DNA of 64,000 nt from Bryoerythrophyllum caledonicum (lineage: Eukaryota; Streptophyta; Bryopsida; Pottiales; Pottiaceae): NCBI GenBank assembly GCA_963971425.1, contig OZ020521.1, positions 4,605,519 to 4,669,518 on the forward strand. The letters are read 5' to 3'. The first letter of the stretch is position 1; each line of letters begins with the position of its first letter. A program made the translations under genes and the position numbers. The notes beneath the pieces are model-generated. The model was not told where the DNA came from and ran no database searches. It was given only the letters and a program-made list of their open reading frames with translations. Below, one piece after another: positions 1 to 14,023 of this stretch.

Positions 1-831
1 TAGAAACAGCTATGAAGATACTGTAAATCTTAATGGTTCTAGAGTTTTAATTCTAAGATAGGTATGAAAACCGAAAGATTTCTACTCTGTGTAGAGGTTT
101 GAAAGGATCAACGAGAATAAAATTCTTCCTCTAAAATCCTAGAGAAGAGAGAACATAGATAGCAATAGAAAGAAAACTAAACACAACAACGTACATGCAT
201 AGGAAAACACAAAAGTGTGTAATCTATGTAGAGTACAGTAGTGAAAAACATGGGAATAAAACTCTACACTCTCCGATAATTAATCAGGTGCTCAGCCAAA
301 TAAAAGATATGCTCCACAGGAATACGCCATGGTAAGCAGATGATCAAGAGTTTTGCAGCCGTTCAAGAATGGTGGAATCTCCAAATCCGGTAGAAAATAA
401 GAAACCCATAAAATTGTCTTTGAATCTTGTGAAAGCAATAGAAAAAGGAGAACTACTAGCCCATAACCTATGATAATTCCTACCGCTAAAATCACTCAAC
501 AATCATATACACTAAGAAACACACTAAAGAACACACTCTGCAACTACTCACTTGAATGCACAAATGCTTCTGAAGAGCTTTCTTTATTGAACTAAACCGA
601 TTGAATAAATCCAAGAGTCAATTAACTAAACATCATACCGTAGTTCAATTCACCTTGGAACCTTTCCCTACACATCTACATGCTTACATTACAAAAACTA
701 ACTACAACAATGCAGACAAAAAGCTTATATGTGGAAGACTAAAACCCTAATTAAAAGGATGAAAAACAAACACATCCAACTAATTGATGAAAAAACTAAA
801 GAACGTATTTAGAATACAACATTATTTAGAA
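1..831. other. No gene recognised
   Basis: AT-rich sequence with only short, unconvincing ORFs on both strands. I recognise no protein motif, RNA gene or complete repeat. It ends where a 48-bp fragment of the copia-like LTR repeat (832-879) begins. It may be part of another decayed retroelement, but nothing shows this directly. Confidence 0.5.
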
Positions 832-879
832 TGTAATCAAATTAAGAGGAAGAACTTTGAACTAAGCTCCGTTCAAATA
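832..879. repeat. Left fragment of the copia-like LTR repeat (copy A)
   Basis: These 48 bp match the stretch starting near 12582 and the one near 25195. The match breaks off at 879 and resumes at 4147, so the repeat was split by the 880-4146 insertion. The further-left part of this LTR copy, including its terminal TGTTGAG, is missing. Confidence 0.75.
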
Positions 880-1618
880 TGTGGGAGTCTAAAACTCCCA
901 CTTGCTGGCCCCTAACAAAAAAATTAGTTAAAATAAGGTTTTTAGTATTAGTTAATTAGAAAAGTAGTTAGTATTGTGTGAAATTAGATTAGATAGCGGA
1001 TAGAGAAAATAGGAAAATGCTTAAGTAGTTAATTAGGTTTATAGTGGTGATAAAACCGGGTCTTAAAATTACTAATTTAGGTCCCGGGAAACAATTTCAA
1101 AAGAGTCCCGGGAGAGATCCTGGGACGTAAGTTTAAAATTACCACTTAAATCTAAATAAACTAGTTAAGTTTAGGAGGTAGTTAGAAGTAGTTGAGATAC
1201 TAATTCTTGTTTCAATTAGTAGTAGTGGTAGAAAAAAAAAATAAAAAAAAAAATATATATAAAATAAAAGAATTTTTTTATAAAAAAAATGCATACCTGG
1301 ATATCACCCGGGCAGCAGCCCCAGTAGCTCCAGTAGTCTTGGCCGACCCATCTCTCCCCGAAATTTTCCCCTTCCTCTCCAGAAGTTCTTCTTCCCCCTC
1401 TAGAACTCTTCTCTCTCCCCCTCCTTGTCAAAAATCTTCCCCCCCCTCAAATTTTATCCTCTATCTCCCTCTCTAGTTCTCTCTCTCTCATAAGTTCTCC
1501 CTCTTTCTCTATTTGGTCTTTGTTTGGAGTTGGGGTTCGAAGAAGTAGTCAAAGAAATGAATGAGAGGTGGTGCAACAAAGAGGAAGAAGAAGAAGAAGA
1601 GGCTTCTCAAGTGTCTTG

Positions 1619-1740
1619 GAGGTGCGCGTAAGCTAGGGTTTGAAGAAGAGGTGCGCGCGGGCTAGGATTTGGTGAAAGAGGTGCGCGAGCTAGGGTTTGG
1701 AGGAAGAGGTGCGCGTTTTCTAGAATTTGTGGAAGTGGAG
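1619..1740 (+). repeat. Four imperfect tandem repeats of about 30 bp
   Basis: Units begin with GAGGTGCGCG followed by a GCTAGGGTTTG-like half. Four successive units are visible, the last the most diverged. They lie inside the 880-4146 insertion, just after a short GAA run near 1580. Confidence 0.7.
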
Positions 1741-2957
1741 GAGATTTGTGGCCAAAGCGAGAAGATAAAAGAGACTAAGAAAGGAGATTGCGGGTGCAAC
1801 AACAAAGGTGACTCTTGCCCATGTTGGGTTTCTTTTATTAGTGTGAATTTCTTGTTTGTGTGAATTTCTTGTTTGTGAATCTTTTCCTCTCTTTCTACCG
1901 GGGTGACTCCCCGGTAACATCCTCTCTAGTCTAGAGAAAAAGTCCCCCGGGGGACTTCATCTAGATCTTATTGTGTTGTTTACATGTGTAGTTGTTGTCG
2001 ATTGTCCTAGCCTTGTGGCAAATTGTTATTTTGAGTTGTCTCCCTCCTCCTATCATTTTAGGTCTTGCCCACAATTACTATCTTTCTCCCGGTCTTTCCG
2101 GTCAACCAGGAAGAACCTCTTTCTAAGTCCTTGTCTCCAAAGTCCTCTCCTTGTTACGATTATGTGTGACTTTGTCTTGTTAGTATGTTGCTAGATGTGT
2201 GAGACACCTATATCCACTTATTCTAGTAAAGTGGTCCGGAGTTGTTTACCGGTGGATCGGTAGACTTGTGTTTCCGGGCCGGACCGGAGTTTGTGATAAG
2301 TTAATAGAGAGATTGGTGGAAGTACAGGCATTTTGAAGATTTTGTCCACCTGAGACAACATGGCTCTCCGATGAGTCGGATGGATTCTCCATCCTCCAAG
2401 GAGTGGAGCTTGAAGGTCTATGAGAGAAAAAGAAGCCTCCCGGTAACTTCTGTCGGGAAGAAACCGGTAGTCCTCCCTTCCTCAACCCCGGAGTCCTCGG
2501 TGGAGTCCTCTGTGGCTATACTAATCGAGCTTAAAGAGACTCCGCATGTATCTATAGATACACCCAACCTTCTAGTGGATACCGCCAATCCACCGGTAGA
2601 CCTTCCGATTGAGACATCCGACCTCCGGGGGATTCTCTTGACCATGTTGGTACTTCCAGACGTAGTAACAATCCCTATACGTCTCAATCGAAAGAGTCTT
2701 CCGGTTGAGTCTTCGTTATATGTTATGTGTTGATTTACCTCGCCGGTTGGTGAGATGTTGTTTTAAGTTGCTAGAATTACACACTAGGGTGAGAGTAGTG
2801 ATGTCGATGGGGCCCCATTGCGCACCCGGTCACTACCACTTGAGTGGTTTCTCCGGCTACTTACTTTTGTTAGGGAGAGGTTCACCGGTCCCGAGACCGG
2901 GTTTACCGATCTATCGGTAATCCGCCGGTGACTAGGCTACCCTTGATTTTAGAATCT

Positions 2958-3150
2958 AGATGCCGTTTTGTCTTGTAGTGGATTTACTTTTGGAGGGTAG
3001 CTATTGACTTTAGTGCACTGCCTAGATGCCGTTTTGTCCTTTTGGGGTCTAGTTTTGGAGCGTAGCTATTGACTTTAGTGCACTCTTTAGATGCCATTTC
3101 CAACTTTTGGGGATCTAATTTTTGAGGGTAGCTAGTGGCCTTTGTGTACT
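2958..3150 (+). repeat. Three tandem repeats with a 65-bp period
   Basis: Each unit begins TAGATGCC (2958, 3023, 3088) and contains a GGGTAGCTA word followed by a TTTAGTGCACT word. Divergence rises toward the third unit. The array is internal to the 880-4146 insertion and may be regulatory sequence of the LTR. Confidence 0.75.
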
Positions 3151-5294
3151 TAAGGGCCTTGAGCTCCTGTGTTAAGTACTCTTCTCTTTGTTGATGTGCT
3201 CGTGTCTTGCGTTCATTGCTTGTGTTTAGAGTCTTTGTTGAGCTTGTGTGAGTAGACCGAGAGAGGGTTGAGTCCTCCTAGTGTATCTTTGCTAGGTGTG
3301 CAAGGTTGTGACTTGTTGTGTGTTTAGTAATTGAGTGAAAGTAGAGACATCCCGAGAGGCTAAGATATCCGGGTTAGATAGGTAGAGTGAGGTCCGGAAC
3401 TTATGCTCTAAACTTTTCATCGGTTAGACCGGGAAGAGTTGCTTTACCGGATGGGATCCGGAAAGCCCATGGCTATTTATGATAGCCTCCCTTAAGTGGG
3501 GAGTGTTCGGATTAGTGGGGAGTAGGGGGTGATATCCCCCTTCTCTCGGTACACCAGGAGACAACCCAGCTAAGCATGAGTCCGGAGAATATCGGGATTA
3601 TTACCCTTGCAGTGGATGAGTTCCAACCATCTCCGTGGAAGGTTGTTTTGCTCATATGATTTGCTTAGTACTAACTTGTTGTGAGTCTTGTATCTTCTTG
3701 CTTTAATTCATTGGGTGTGGTTGTAGTTAGAACCCGGGTTTGCGTGATCGATTTACGGGGACAAGTTCCCGGTAGATTGTGAAGATCGGTAAACCGGCTG
3801 TGACATTTTTAACTCTTTCAAGGTGTAGGGTTAGATTGTGAATATTGTGGCCTCTGGACTGTGAGAACAGAGGGCAATGACTTTCCGGGCACTGAAAAAA
3901 CTTACCGGAAATCTACTCTGACGCTCAACAGAGTTTAATTAAAACACATGTGGTTACTTGTTACCGGTGACTAAGGTACCGGGGAAGCCATCCTCCGGGA
4001 TGTGCCGAGGTATTATGTGGGAATTGTTGTTATGATTTAAAGAGTTTGATGCACGATAAAAATCCCTGGAAACGGTCTGGTAAGGTGGGCTTGCTTAAGG
4101 TTAATTTCGGTTAATTTTGAGAATAACGAACCACTAGACTACGACAAAATACACAGTGGATAACACTAAAGAAGGGTATTCATATGGTCAACCAGTAATG
4201 TGTTCCTATCTATCTATTCAACTATCAATGGATGAATCATTCTGTACATTTGGTTTCTATCAACTGTTTCAACAGCTATTTCATACACACAAGTGATTTC
4301 ATTAGGGAAAAGCCTGCTGCACCTAAAACAGATCCTCGTAAGTTTTGAGGGGGGACTACTAATCGATTCTCCTCCAAGATGATGTGTGACCGCGTTCACA
4401 CATTTCTTCTCTTTTCTTTTATGCTTACGTGCAGAGATCACTAGAACTGGATTGAAATTTTCTGGAGGAGCCAATGTCAGAGGAACATGCACAGTTGTGA
4501 CCTGTGATTCGGCGTATTGCAGCAAAGGAGACCGAGGGAAACGTTGAGGATGTTCTAGGATATATGTTAAGTATGGAAGAATGGAGGGGCAAAAGTAGAG
4601 CAAGACGAAATCAACCGGTAAGCTGGGAGGCAAAGAATAGGCTTCTCTCTCGTTTAGCAGAAATGCGGAGAAAAGTTGGCACTTTAGGAAGAAGAAAATA
4701 AAAGACTCTTCTTCACAGCACACCAAATATGTACCAAATGATACACCAAACCATCACCCAAACCAAGTCTCGACTCCTCCCTCACCAAGAACCATCTCAA
4801 CGACGTTGCATCCCGCATTACAGCTGAGGCCCTTACCAAGATGTCTGCACCACCACCGAACCCAAACCAAACACAAGGCGCGAAGCGAACGGTGAAGATG
4901 CTGCCCAAGGCTTCACAGGCAGATGCCTGCCCGAATACCGGTGCAGACATAAATGCTATTTGTACATTCATACATCGTTCATCTGTCTGGATGTGATCAT
5001 TGTGAAGAGTCTTCCAAGTGCAATTCTGGAATCTTTCCACTGGAATTTTAGAATCTTTCCACTGGTTGGCAATGGTTGGTGGTCGGTTCAAGCTTTTGGC
5101 ATTCCGTAGAAAGCACCGCCCGGCATCCTTTGGTTATGGAGGGGTTCTTGAAGGCCCATTAGTCAGCCGCACGACGGCACCCGCCAACCAAGTCCTACAG
5201 AAACGCAGATCATGAGTCCATTACCTCCAACTTTTCATGCATGGTCCTGAAGATCCAGCTCCTTTCCACTTGGATCTGTCCGACGCCGACATGA

Positions 5295-6764
<1,470 letters not shown>

Positions 6765-6805
6765 ATCATGCAACACCATAATAGTTGCTCTCATGGTTTT
6801 GCTCC

Positions 6806-6845
6806 AAACCCTGAAATTCTAAACCCTAAACCTTTAACCCTTTAA
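6806..6845 (+). promoter_or_regulatory. Telo-box-like AAACCCT words downstream of AKR copy 1
   Basis: Three AAACCCT/AACCCT words lie 40-80 bp past the AKR stop, and copy 2 has the same cluster at 18068-18105. Plant telo-boxes have this core, but here they sit 3-prime of the gene, so any function is doubtful. Confidence 0.3.
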
Positions 6846-7683
6846 GGACGAGAGGGTCACTTTTGGAGTAATCTGCAAATATGGTGGACCCACATCTCAT
6901 CTCTGTTTGATCCCCAACTCAAGTTAAGTTTTGAGGATGTGTGCTTCCGACAAATGTTTTAAGAATGTGCGCCAAATAAAAATGTGCGCCAAATAAAATA
7001 AAAATGAGATTTTAGATATGTGTACAGAGTACGTTTCTGGTGGTAATGCGTGAGATGGAATGTCGGCGTGAAACATTGACTAGGATCTATGATGTAATAT
7101 TATTACATGTGCTCTTGACTTCGCCCATTCTCTTTGTTGAGAAGGGTTGGCATGGTACCGTGAATGTATGAGTCTTTGTTTCTTTCCAAATATGTGTGTG
7201 CGTGTACATTTTCCAACAAAAGCCTCAATGGTTTGATGTGGGATCCCTTTGGTGAATTGCAAAAACTTGTCCACATATAATGCATGTGGATGGCTCGCCT
7301 ATCAAAATAGCCAATAATTTTAAATTGGGAATTCACTTTCTATGTGCAAATATGGCGGAAATACTTCTAGGCCCACATTGAATCTCCTATCCTTTGTATC
7401 TTGATTACTTCAAAATGCTAAGGGCTTGTTGTCTTTAAAGGATTAACATTCTAGCATACAAAGATAAATGAAGATTGATATGATTGCACTTCATCTCTTC
7501 TTTACAAAATTTCAACATTGAGAGCAAGAACTGTATGAATGGACACTTCATTCATGCCAGTTCTTAAAATGATCAAAGTTCTTCTTACAAAATGAAATGG
7601 GTAAGATAGAGCCACCCAGTTCCAATCACTTAAGCTAGTTGGGGACTCAAATGACATAGTATGTCAAAAACATTTATGTAGAA

Positions 7684-9942
7684 CAAGTTTTGGTACCCGT
7701 CGTTCCGACCGGGGAAGGTTTTTTATTAGTGCTCCTCAGAATAAATTGACGTATTATATTTTAGATTGCAATTAGCAATTTTAGATTACAAAGAAAAGGA
7801 GCAATACTTCAAAGAAATGCTCCCACAGAATGTCCAGAGGCACATGCCGGCGCGCAATGAACAGAAAAGACAACTTCTGCTTCGTCGTGTTGGTAGTAGC
7901 AAGAATTAGAAGCTGGCCACTGGAAACTGCAGGAGATCAGGCGAGTCACGCACAGCCAGCATTTCCAGCTTCATGAGAAAGACAAACAGGACGATGATGC
8001 AGCCTCTCCAATACTCTTCTCCTTCGTCGATTTATGGATGCACAGTCGAACATTGTGGTCTCTTCTCACGCGACCAAGGAGCTCGCTGTCATGCACACAC
8101 TCATCCCTCGCAGTTACACTGCTGGTAAACATTCGGTTAAATTGATGCAAGATTCTAGGTCCTTTTCAAAGCAAACACAACGCTAGTGCTAAGAAAAACC
8201 CTCATACTTGAGGAAAGCAAGTAGAGTTACAAAGTCCTCTGAGGCGGACTCTCTCTAAATTTGCACTTACTTGGCCTATTCTTCAATTATAGACCTTTGC
8301 AAATAACTGTTGAATTATGAGCAGATAATGAGTCCCTGAGAAGAAGAAAGAACACTGAACCTGGATATTAACATAGGCGCAAACCCTACAGCCAGTACTC
8401 TAGTAAGCATCACTTACATAAGCTCAATCGGTTTAACTGATGTATAAAGAGCTTCGAAAACTCCCACCTATCTTGCACTCAACTGCACAAATCAAAGAAA
8501 CTTTTCAGGTGATTTAGGGTATGAGACACGACATGCTTCAGTGGAAAAGAAGAAGAATATCCCCATTACCTGCAACATGATGTTTCCTGCAATGGTTAGA
8601 CGGACACCTTGATGAGAAATACTTGAAGCCGTGTCAATAACTAACACTCCATCAACCATTAACGACGGGTACCATCAACTACTGGTAAACATTCGGTTAA
8701 ATTGATGCAAAATTCTAGGCTTTCCCGATTCTCCAAGCAGGCTCTCCTCACCACCACATCAGGCTCTCTCTCTCCTCAACAATGTCCGCCCATCAGATCG
8801 GAGGCTTGACCCACGCAGTTCGCATTACTATTATTTTTCAGTGATAGCCAATAGAACACAAACACAATCGTCACATTCAACTGCTTGAGCAGCTGCCAAG
8901 CGAGCTATGGGCACCCTGCAAGTAGCATCATTCCTTAGTAAAATCATTTTAACCATCAGAGCTGGAATCACTCAGAAAGAAGTGATGAGAAACTGTACCT
9001 GAATGGAGAGCATGAGACGTAGTCCAGACCAATTGAAGCAAAGAATTCCACCGACGATGGATCACCTCCATGCTCGCCACAAACTCCAACCTGAATGCCA
9101 ATGAATAAGATACCTCCACTTTTCATTAAGTAATTAACATTGGCTCTACATCATTCTCAACATCTAAACTCAGTGTCTAAACTCAGTGTGGAGAAAGGTG
9201 GTTAATTCCTTTTTTCTAATTTTTGCTAATCGCGTCAAGAGAGCGAGAGCAAAACATTACCAAATTTCGTCCAGCGAGTCTCTTGGAGCAAATACTGCAC
9301 CGAAATGCGCGAAATCAAGCTCGCTCGAAGCCGGGCGAGGGCGCTGGCGGCGGAGACGATGGTGTGAGGCTGTCCATAGGCGTCGAGGATGCGCAGAAAC
9401 ACCAGCTGCAACGCACGGCAGAGCTTCACATCCTCTTCTTTGTCTTCTTCGTCGTCATCTTCTGCTTCACTCATATTAGCAAAAATTTAGGATTAGACGC
9501 GATTAGCTCTAAATTTTTGCAAGAGCTAATGCTAAATTTTTGTATTGTACAGAACGACGGGTACCAAAAACCTCTCAAACAGTTACCATCCATGCAAAAA
9601 CCACGACAAAAAAAAAACACAACATAGTTTCTTACCTTACAAAAACCTCTCGCTCTCTCTCCTCGACAATGTCCGCCCATCAGATCGAAGGCTCGACCCG
9701 CGCAATTCGCGTCCGACCCAACTCGGATCAACCGCGACCCAGTTATCAAAATTCTCCAAAGCTCAGTGCGCAAGGTTGACACAACATTTGAACGTCGAAC
9801 ATGTACCCTAAGCCACAATGAAGCGACGTAGTCCCTGAAGAGTCAGTAGTACGCGAGTAGTCAGTCTTCTTGGTGACGGTGCTTCTTGGTCTTCTTGGTC
9901 TGATAGGAGCGGCGGACGGACAGACTGTCGCCTGTTATAGTA
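7684..9942. mobile_element. 2.26-kb insertion carrying a host gene fragment
   Basis: Unit B has an uninterrupted site near 19270-19285 (ATGTAGAAAGATGCG). Unit A has GTAGAA on both sides (7678-7683 and 9943-9948), a 6-bp direct duplication. The first 20 or so bases (TTTTGGTACCCGTCGTTC, from 7689) reappear inverted at 9551-9572, and a shorter copy lies near 8655. Two more internal repeats share a GGTAAACATTCGGTTAAATT core (8126 and 8686). It contains the 3-prime end of a PPDK gene on the minus strand. Pack-type DNA transposon is possible, but ordinary terminal inverted repeats are not seen at the exact ends. Confidence 0.6.
8831..9090 (-). pseudogene. PPDK: Pyruvate, phosphate dikinase 3-prime fragment (two exons)
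   Basis: On the minus strand, exon 9090-8999 encodes [16 protein letters not shown] and [10 protein letters not shown], the conserved C-terminal active-site region of PPDK with its catalytic Cys. An 83-bp GT-AG intron (8998-8916) follows, then an exon with VPIARLAAAQA, the usual extreme C-terminus. It reads on for about 16 unusual residues to a TAA at 8831. The remaining roughly 850 residues of the enzyme are absent. The retained intron points to DNA-level capture rather than retroposition. Surrounding ORFs (for example the acidic minus-strand ORF 9235-9474) are not recognised. Confidence 0.85.
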
Positions 9943-11465
9943 GTAGAAGATGCGGAATTAGGAATGAAACTCAACAAATATTTTTTCAAATTTAGTCTCA
10001 AAGATTTGGAATTGATATAGAATTTAAAAGCCCATAATCAAATTGTAGAGTAGATGAGATTTAGTGCCCTCCTTTGCCCAATGCCAATAAGTGAGAGTGA
10101 GTAAAAAGAGAGAAGACATGCCATGAATAACCAACTCATGGAGGTACTCAATGCCGATCGGCCTCGTTTAACTTTCAAGGCAAGGCCACCAATGAGAGCT
10201 CAATTGAGGTGGAGCAACCCAAAATTGTACACTTCATGACCCAATGCCGATAATGACTGGTGTTTTCAGATTTTGGGTTATCGGTTTTGGATCGCTTCAT
10301 GCATTTACCATTTTCATGCACCATGCCATGCATATTCTATTGATCGGAATTGGGTGGCCAATCCGAATTGGATGCCTCTACCATATGTAGAGTGAAAACT
10401 GTTGTAATCAGCAAGTTAAAAAAATTATACAATCCACAAAATTCTGCACAAACATAACTACTTTCTGAAAGCAACACCTAAGCTCATCAATATTACATAC
10501 TCAATGATTATAACCTAGAATTTCCAGCCTCCTTCTCAATTGTAGGTAAAATCCAGCCAATTTACAGGAACAGTTGAATCATCCTTTGAAAAACCTTCTC
10601 CATGAGTACCATGGTAAAAATCCTCCTGCAATTGCCAGACAAAAGAGCATTCTTTATACCACTACTCTTGTAAACTTTGAGTGGCAAATCTAGGGCATCA
10701 TTGAATTGTTCCCACTGACTTAGAGAATGGAAAGACTAGGAGGTGGCTCATTGAACTTGGAGAAGTGAAAGACGGAGTACCGGTACTCCTACGTACTCAA
10801 CACCTCGGACTCAGGTACCTGAGTTCAATGCACCTTGTGACCCTGTTTCCTCACTCTTAATAGCTATTAAATTGATGGAAGATTCCTCACTCTTAATAGC
10901 TATTAAATTGATGGAAGAGTTTAGTGGTCTCAAAACTTAAGTTAGCAACACATTTAACCGTCATTAAGAATGAAGAGAGAGAGAGAGGTCATGTTGTTTC
11001 CGAGCTGCCTTCATTCTTGTAGAAAATTGAGCGCTATTTAGGGCTCATTTTAGGTCAAAACGCTTGGTATTGTTGCCTGACTTTACAAACAACTCCAATA
11101 TCAAAGTAAGTGTCACCATTCCAATCCATAATTTGAGCTGGTTACGGCAAATACGAGGAATGCGTTTCACTTACAATACGCTTGCTGAACTCGATTCCCG
11201 CCACCACGAACGGCGTCACTCCAGCTGCCAATCCCACACACACAATTATAAGCCCCGCTCGCAAATTACACCTCAACCCAAGGCCCGCCATAGCCCACCT
11301 TTGTGCAAACCCAACTTCAAATTCAAGGAAAAGGATGGGATAGCAAGGATTTTCTCACCGAGAGCTCCGGCCCAGATTTGCCAGGTGAGGTCAGGCGCAA
11401 CAGCTTGCACGGACTGCGAGGCCTCCACGAGCTCCGACACAACACGCACTCTGCGATGATCCCTA

Positions 11466-12110
11466 CTACGGAGCGCTACTTGTGGGCGAGCTGGTTGAGC
11501 ACACTGCAGGAACTGGACCCTCGATTTGAGCGGCGTCCTCGAGAATTTGAAGTGGAATAATTAGTTTTTTTTTTGGCGAGTGCCTCTTCTTATCATCTCT
11601 TTCCTTCTCATGTGTGCGAGTACCATCTTCGAGAAGTACCATGGATTCAAGCTCTGGATATGTGAGTTGCTCGTTCTTAGCTGCGGCAAAAGTGGCAACT
11701 AGCTGCAGAAAAAACAACCATGAAGGTGGGAGACTTGGGAGTACTCTGTCCACGACCTCATTATCTGGCACTGAAACATTGATGTTAGCAAGCTGTGCAA
11801 GTATAGAGTTGACATTTCTAAGACGATCTACAAGTTTCATCTTTTCTGACATTCTCAGATTCCAAGGTTGTTGTCTAAGATTCATTCTCTTGTTGGTTGA
11901 ACCTTCCTCAAAGAAGATATGTAACCTAGTCCACACAACCCTACAATCTCTCATGTTCATGATATGAAGCAAGATGTGTTTTTTCACTAATGCGACAATA
12001 ATTGCTACTTCCTTGTCTCATTGTTCTTCGAGGTCACCACTGTTGCTACTGGGGTGGGAAGAAGTCAATATTGCCCCTTGCCAAGCAGCTGCCGTGGTGA
12101 TAGACGTGGC
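11466..12110 (-). pseudogene. copia-type retrotransposon gag remnant (unit A)
   Basis: The minus-strand reading resembles copia gag (UBN2/Retrotran_gag type). WQGAILTS and KKHILLHIMN precede an MSEKMKLVDRLRNVNSILAQL segment, then VPDNEVVDRVLPSLPPSW, the usual region before the gag zinc knuckle. There is at least one stop in the 5-prime part (near 12030) and no zinc knuckle or pol follows. It lies directly downstream, in element orientation, of a tRNA primer-binding site and LTR at 12535-12551. Unit B carries the same remnant. Confidence 0.7.
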
Positions 12111-12535
12111 GGACAAAATATCCTACATAAAATGAAATAGGCTGCGCACTCCTAGGTAAGCCTAGATCAACTACACTAAACACTGAATATAGTGTAGAGG
12201 GATTATTGATGTAGATCATCCACACTAATTTCCATCAAAGCATGTGCATGCCAAGTTTTGATTGGGTATTTGTTCTCAAGCAAGTGTGTGTCAGTCAACA
12301 ACTGCATGTAAATTTTCAATTAGTGTAGGAAATTTCAAATAGTCTAGTCTACACTATATTCAGGGAACGGTGTACCTGCGAGAGCTTATGACGTGTCAAG
12401 ATAGTGCTAGTTTTATATGCCCACATCGCATAGTTTTCTCCACCCTGAAGCTTGGATACTTAGGGGCATCATGATTTCTCAGGCCTGACTCCATCAAACT
12501 AGACAATGCTAGTAAAAAAAATTGGTTTGAGGCAA

Positions 12536-12550
12536 CGCGCACTAATACCA
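12536..12550 (-). other. Probable tRNA-Met primer-binding site of a copia element
   Basis: On the minus strand the LTR end CTCAACA is followed at once by TGGTATTAGTGC. The third copy at 25152-25163 reads TGGTATCAGTGC, one base from the plant copia PBS TGGTATCAGAGC complementary to initiator Met tRNA. This fixes the LTR boundary at 12551 and the orientation of the element as minus. Confidence 0.65.
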
Positions 12551-13440
12551 TGTTGAGAAATCAACCGGTGATCCCAATTTCTGTAATCAAATTAAGAGGA
12601 AGAGCTTTGAACTAAGCTTGGTACAAATACACAGTGGATAACACTAAAGAAGGGTATTCATATGGTCAACCAGTAATGTGTTCCTATCTATCTATTCAAC
12701 TATCAATGGATGAATCATTCTGTACATTTGGTTTCTATCAACTGTTTCAACAGCTATTTCATACACACAAGTGATTTCATTAGGGAAAAGCCTGCTGCAC
12801 CTAAAACAGATCCTCGTAAGTTTTGAGGGGGGACTACTAATCGATTCTCCTCCAAGATGATGTGTGACCGCGTTCACACATTTCTTCTCTTTTCTTTTAT
12901 GCTTACGTGCAGAGATCACTAGAACTGGATTGAAATTTTCTGGAGGAGCCAATGTCAGAGGAACATGCACAGTTGTGACCTGTGATTCGGCGTATTGCAG
13001 CAAAGGAGACCGAGGGAAACGTTGAGGATGTTCTAGGATATATGTTAAGTATGGAAGAATGGAGGGGCAAAAGTAGAGCAAGACGAAATCAACCGGTAAG
13101 CTGGGAGGCAAAGAATAGGCTTCTCTCTCGTTTAGCAGAAATGCGGAGAAAAGTTGGCACTTTAGGAAGAAGAAAATAAAAGACTCTTCTTCACAGCACA
13201 CCAAATATGTACCAAATGATACACCAAACCATCACCCAAACCAAGTCTCGACTCCTCCCTCACCAAGAACCATCTCAACGACGTTGCATCCCGCATTACA
13301 GCTGAGGCCCTTACCAAGATGTCTGCACCACCACCGAACCCAAACCAAACACAAGGCGCGAAGCGAACGGTGAAGATGCTGCCCAAGGCTTCACAGGCAG
13401 ATGCCTGCCCGAATACCGGTGCGGACATAAATGCTATTTG
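12551..13440 (-). repeat. copia-like LTR and adjoining sequence, copy B
   Basis: Starts TGTTGAGAAATCAAC next to the PBS. 12625-13440 is nearly identical to 4147-4962. The true right LTR end is not certain, because copy C (25164-25978) stays similar to here up to the word GATGCTGCCCAAGG and then departs. A minus-strand ORF of 170 codons (12692-13204) is identical in copy A but degenerate in copy C, so I do not call it a gene. Confidence 0.55.
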
Positions 13441-13442
13441 TA

Positions 13443-14023
13443 CAATAGGTTGACATTCAAATTGGCCGTTTAGTAGTTCCAGGGATAGTGTCCTACACTG
13501 CTGCCAACTTTGACACCCTCCCCAAAGCTGAGAAATTGTTATTTTACCATGAAAATTTGGAGACAGCATCATCTTTGTGTTGAAAACATGCATACCAAAT
13601 TTCAAGTCCAGGAGACTTATACAAAAAAACTTATGCAAGATCTACCAACATGGGATAGCTGTGAGAAAAGTGTCACAACTGCCAACTTTGACACCCTCCC
13701 AAGAATTGAGGAAATTTTTTTTTGCCCATGAAATTTTTGAAGAAAAAACATTTTTATGTTTTTTGCATGTGTGGAAAATTTCAAGTCCAAAAGACCCATA
13801 AAAAAAATAATATTCCAAATCTACCAACATGTGTAGTTTTGAGAAACAAAGGGGAAAACCATTTTACTACTTCCAACTTTGGCGCCCTCCTTAGGATTGA
13901 GTTTTTGTTGATACATAGTGAAATTTTTGGCACAAGATCATCTCTGTGCTGGTAACATGTGAGATAAATTTCAAAGCCAAAAGATGTACACAAAAAAGTT
14001 ATTCCATATCTACCAACGTGTAT
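13443..14023 (+). repeat. Left terminal inverted repeat with internal 180-190-bp subrepeats
   Basis: Matches the inverse of 15641-16220. It is itself built of about three subrepeats beginning with a CCAACTTTGACACCCTCC-like word at 13502, 13680 and 13872. Each unit then has a CATGAAA..TTTTTG stretch, a GTGGAAA..TTTCAAGTCC stretch and a CTACCAAC word. Confidence 0.8.

Larger units (their letters stand above)
880..4146. mobile_element. 3.27-kb LTR-like insertion (solo LTR or non-autonomous LTR element)
   Basis: The insertion splits a repeat whose uninterrupted copy is at 12582-12640. It starts TGTGGGAG and ends CTACGACA, so it has the TG...CA ends of LTR elements. It is flanked by the 5-bp duplication AAATA (875-879 and 4147-4151). 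I find no reverse transcriptase, gag or second terminal repeat. The body is rich in CCGG-type words, a pyrimidine tract (1370-1510) and short tandem repeats. A very long solo LTR is the simplest reading; a deleted LARD-type element is the alternative. Confidence 0.75.

Noticed and set aside
4214-4726. 170-codon minus-strand ORF, identical at 12692-13204
   Set aside because: It lies in the LTR/flank repeat; identity reflects the recent duplication, and the third copy (25305-25580) is broken. No recognisable motif.
13510-13955. Plus-strand ORFs with repeated KFQVQ..T..N..PTC phrases
   Set aside because: They are translations of the subrepeats inside the Tc1 terminal inverted repeat, mirrored at 15680-16155.
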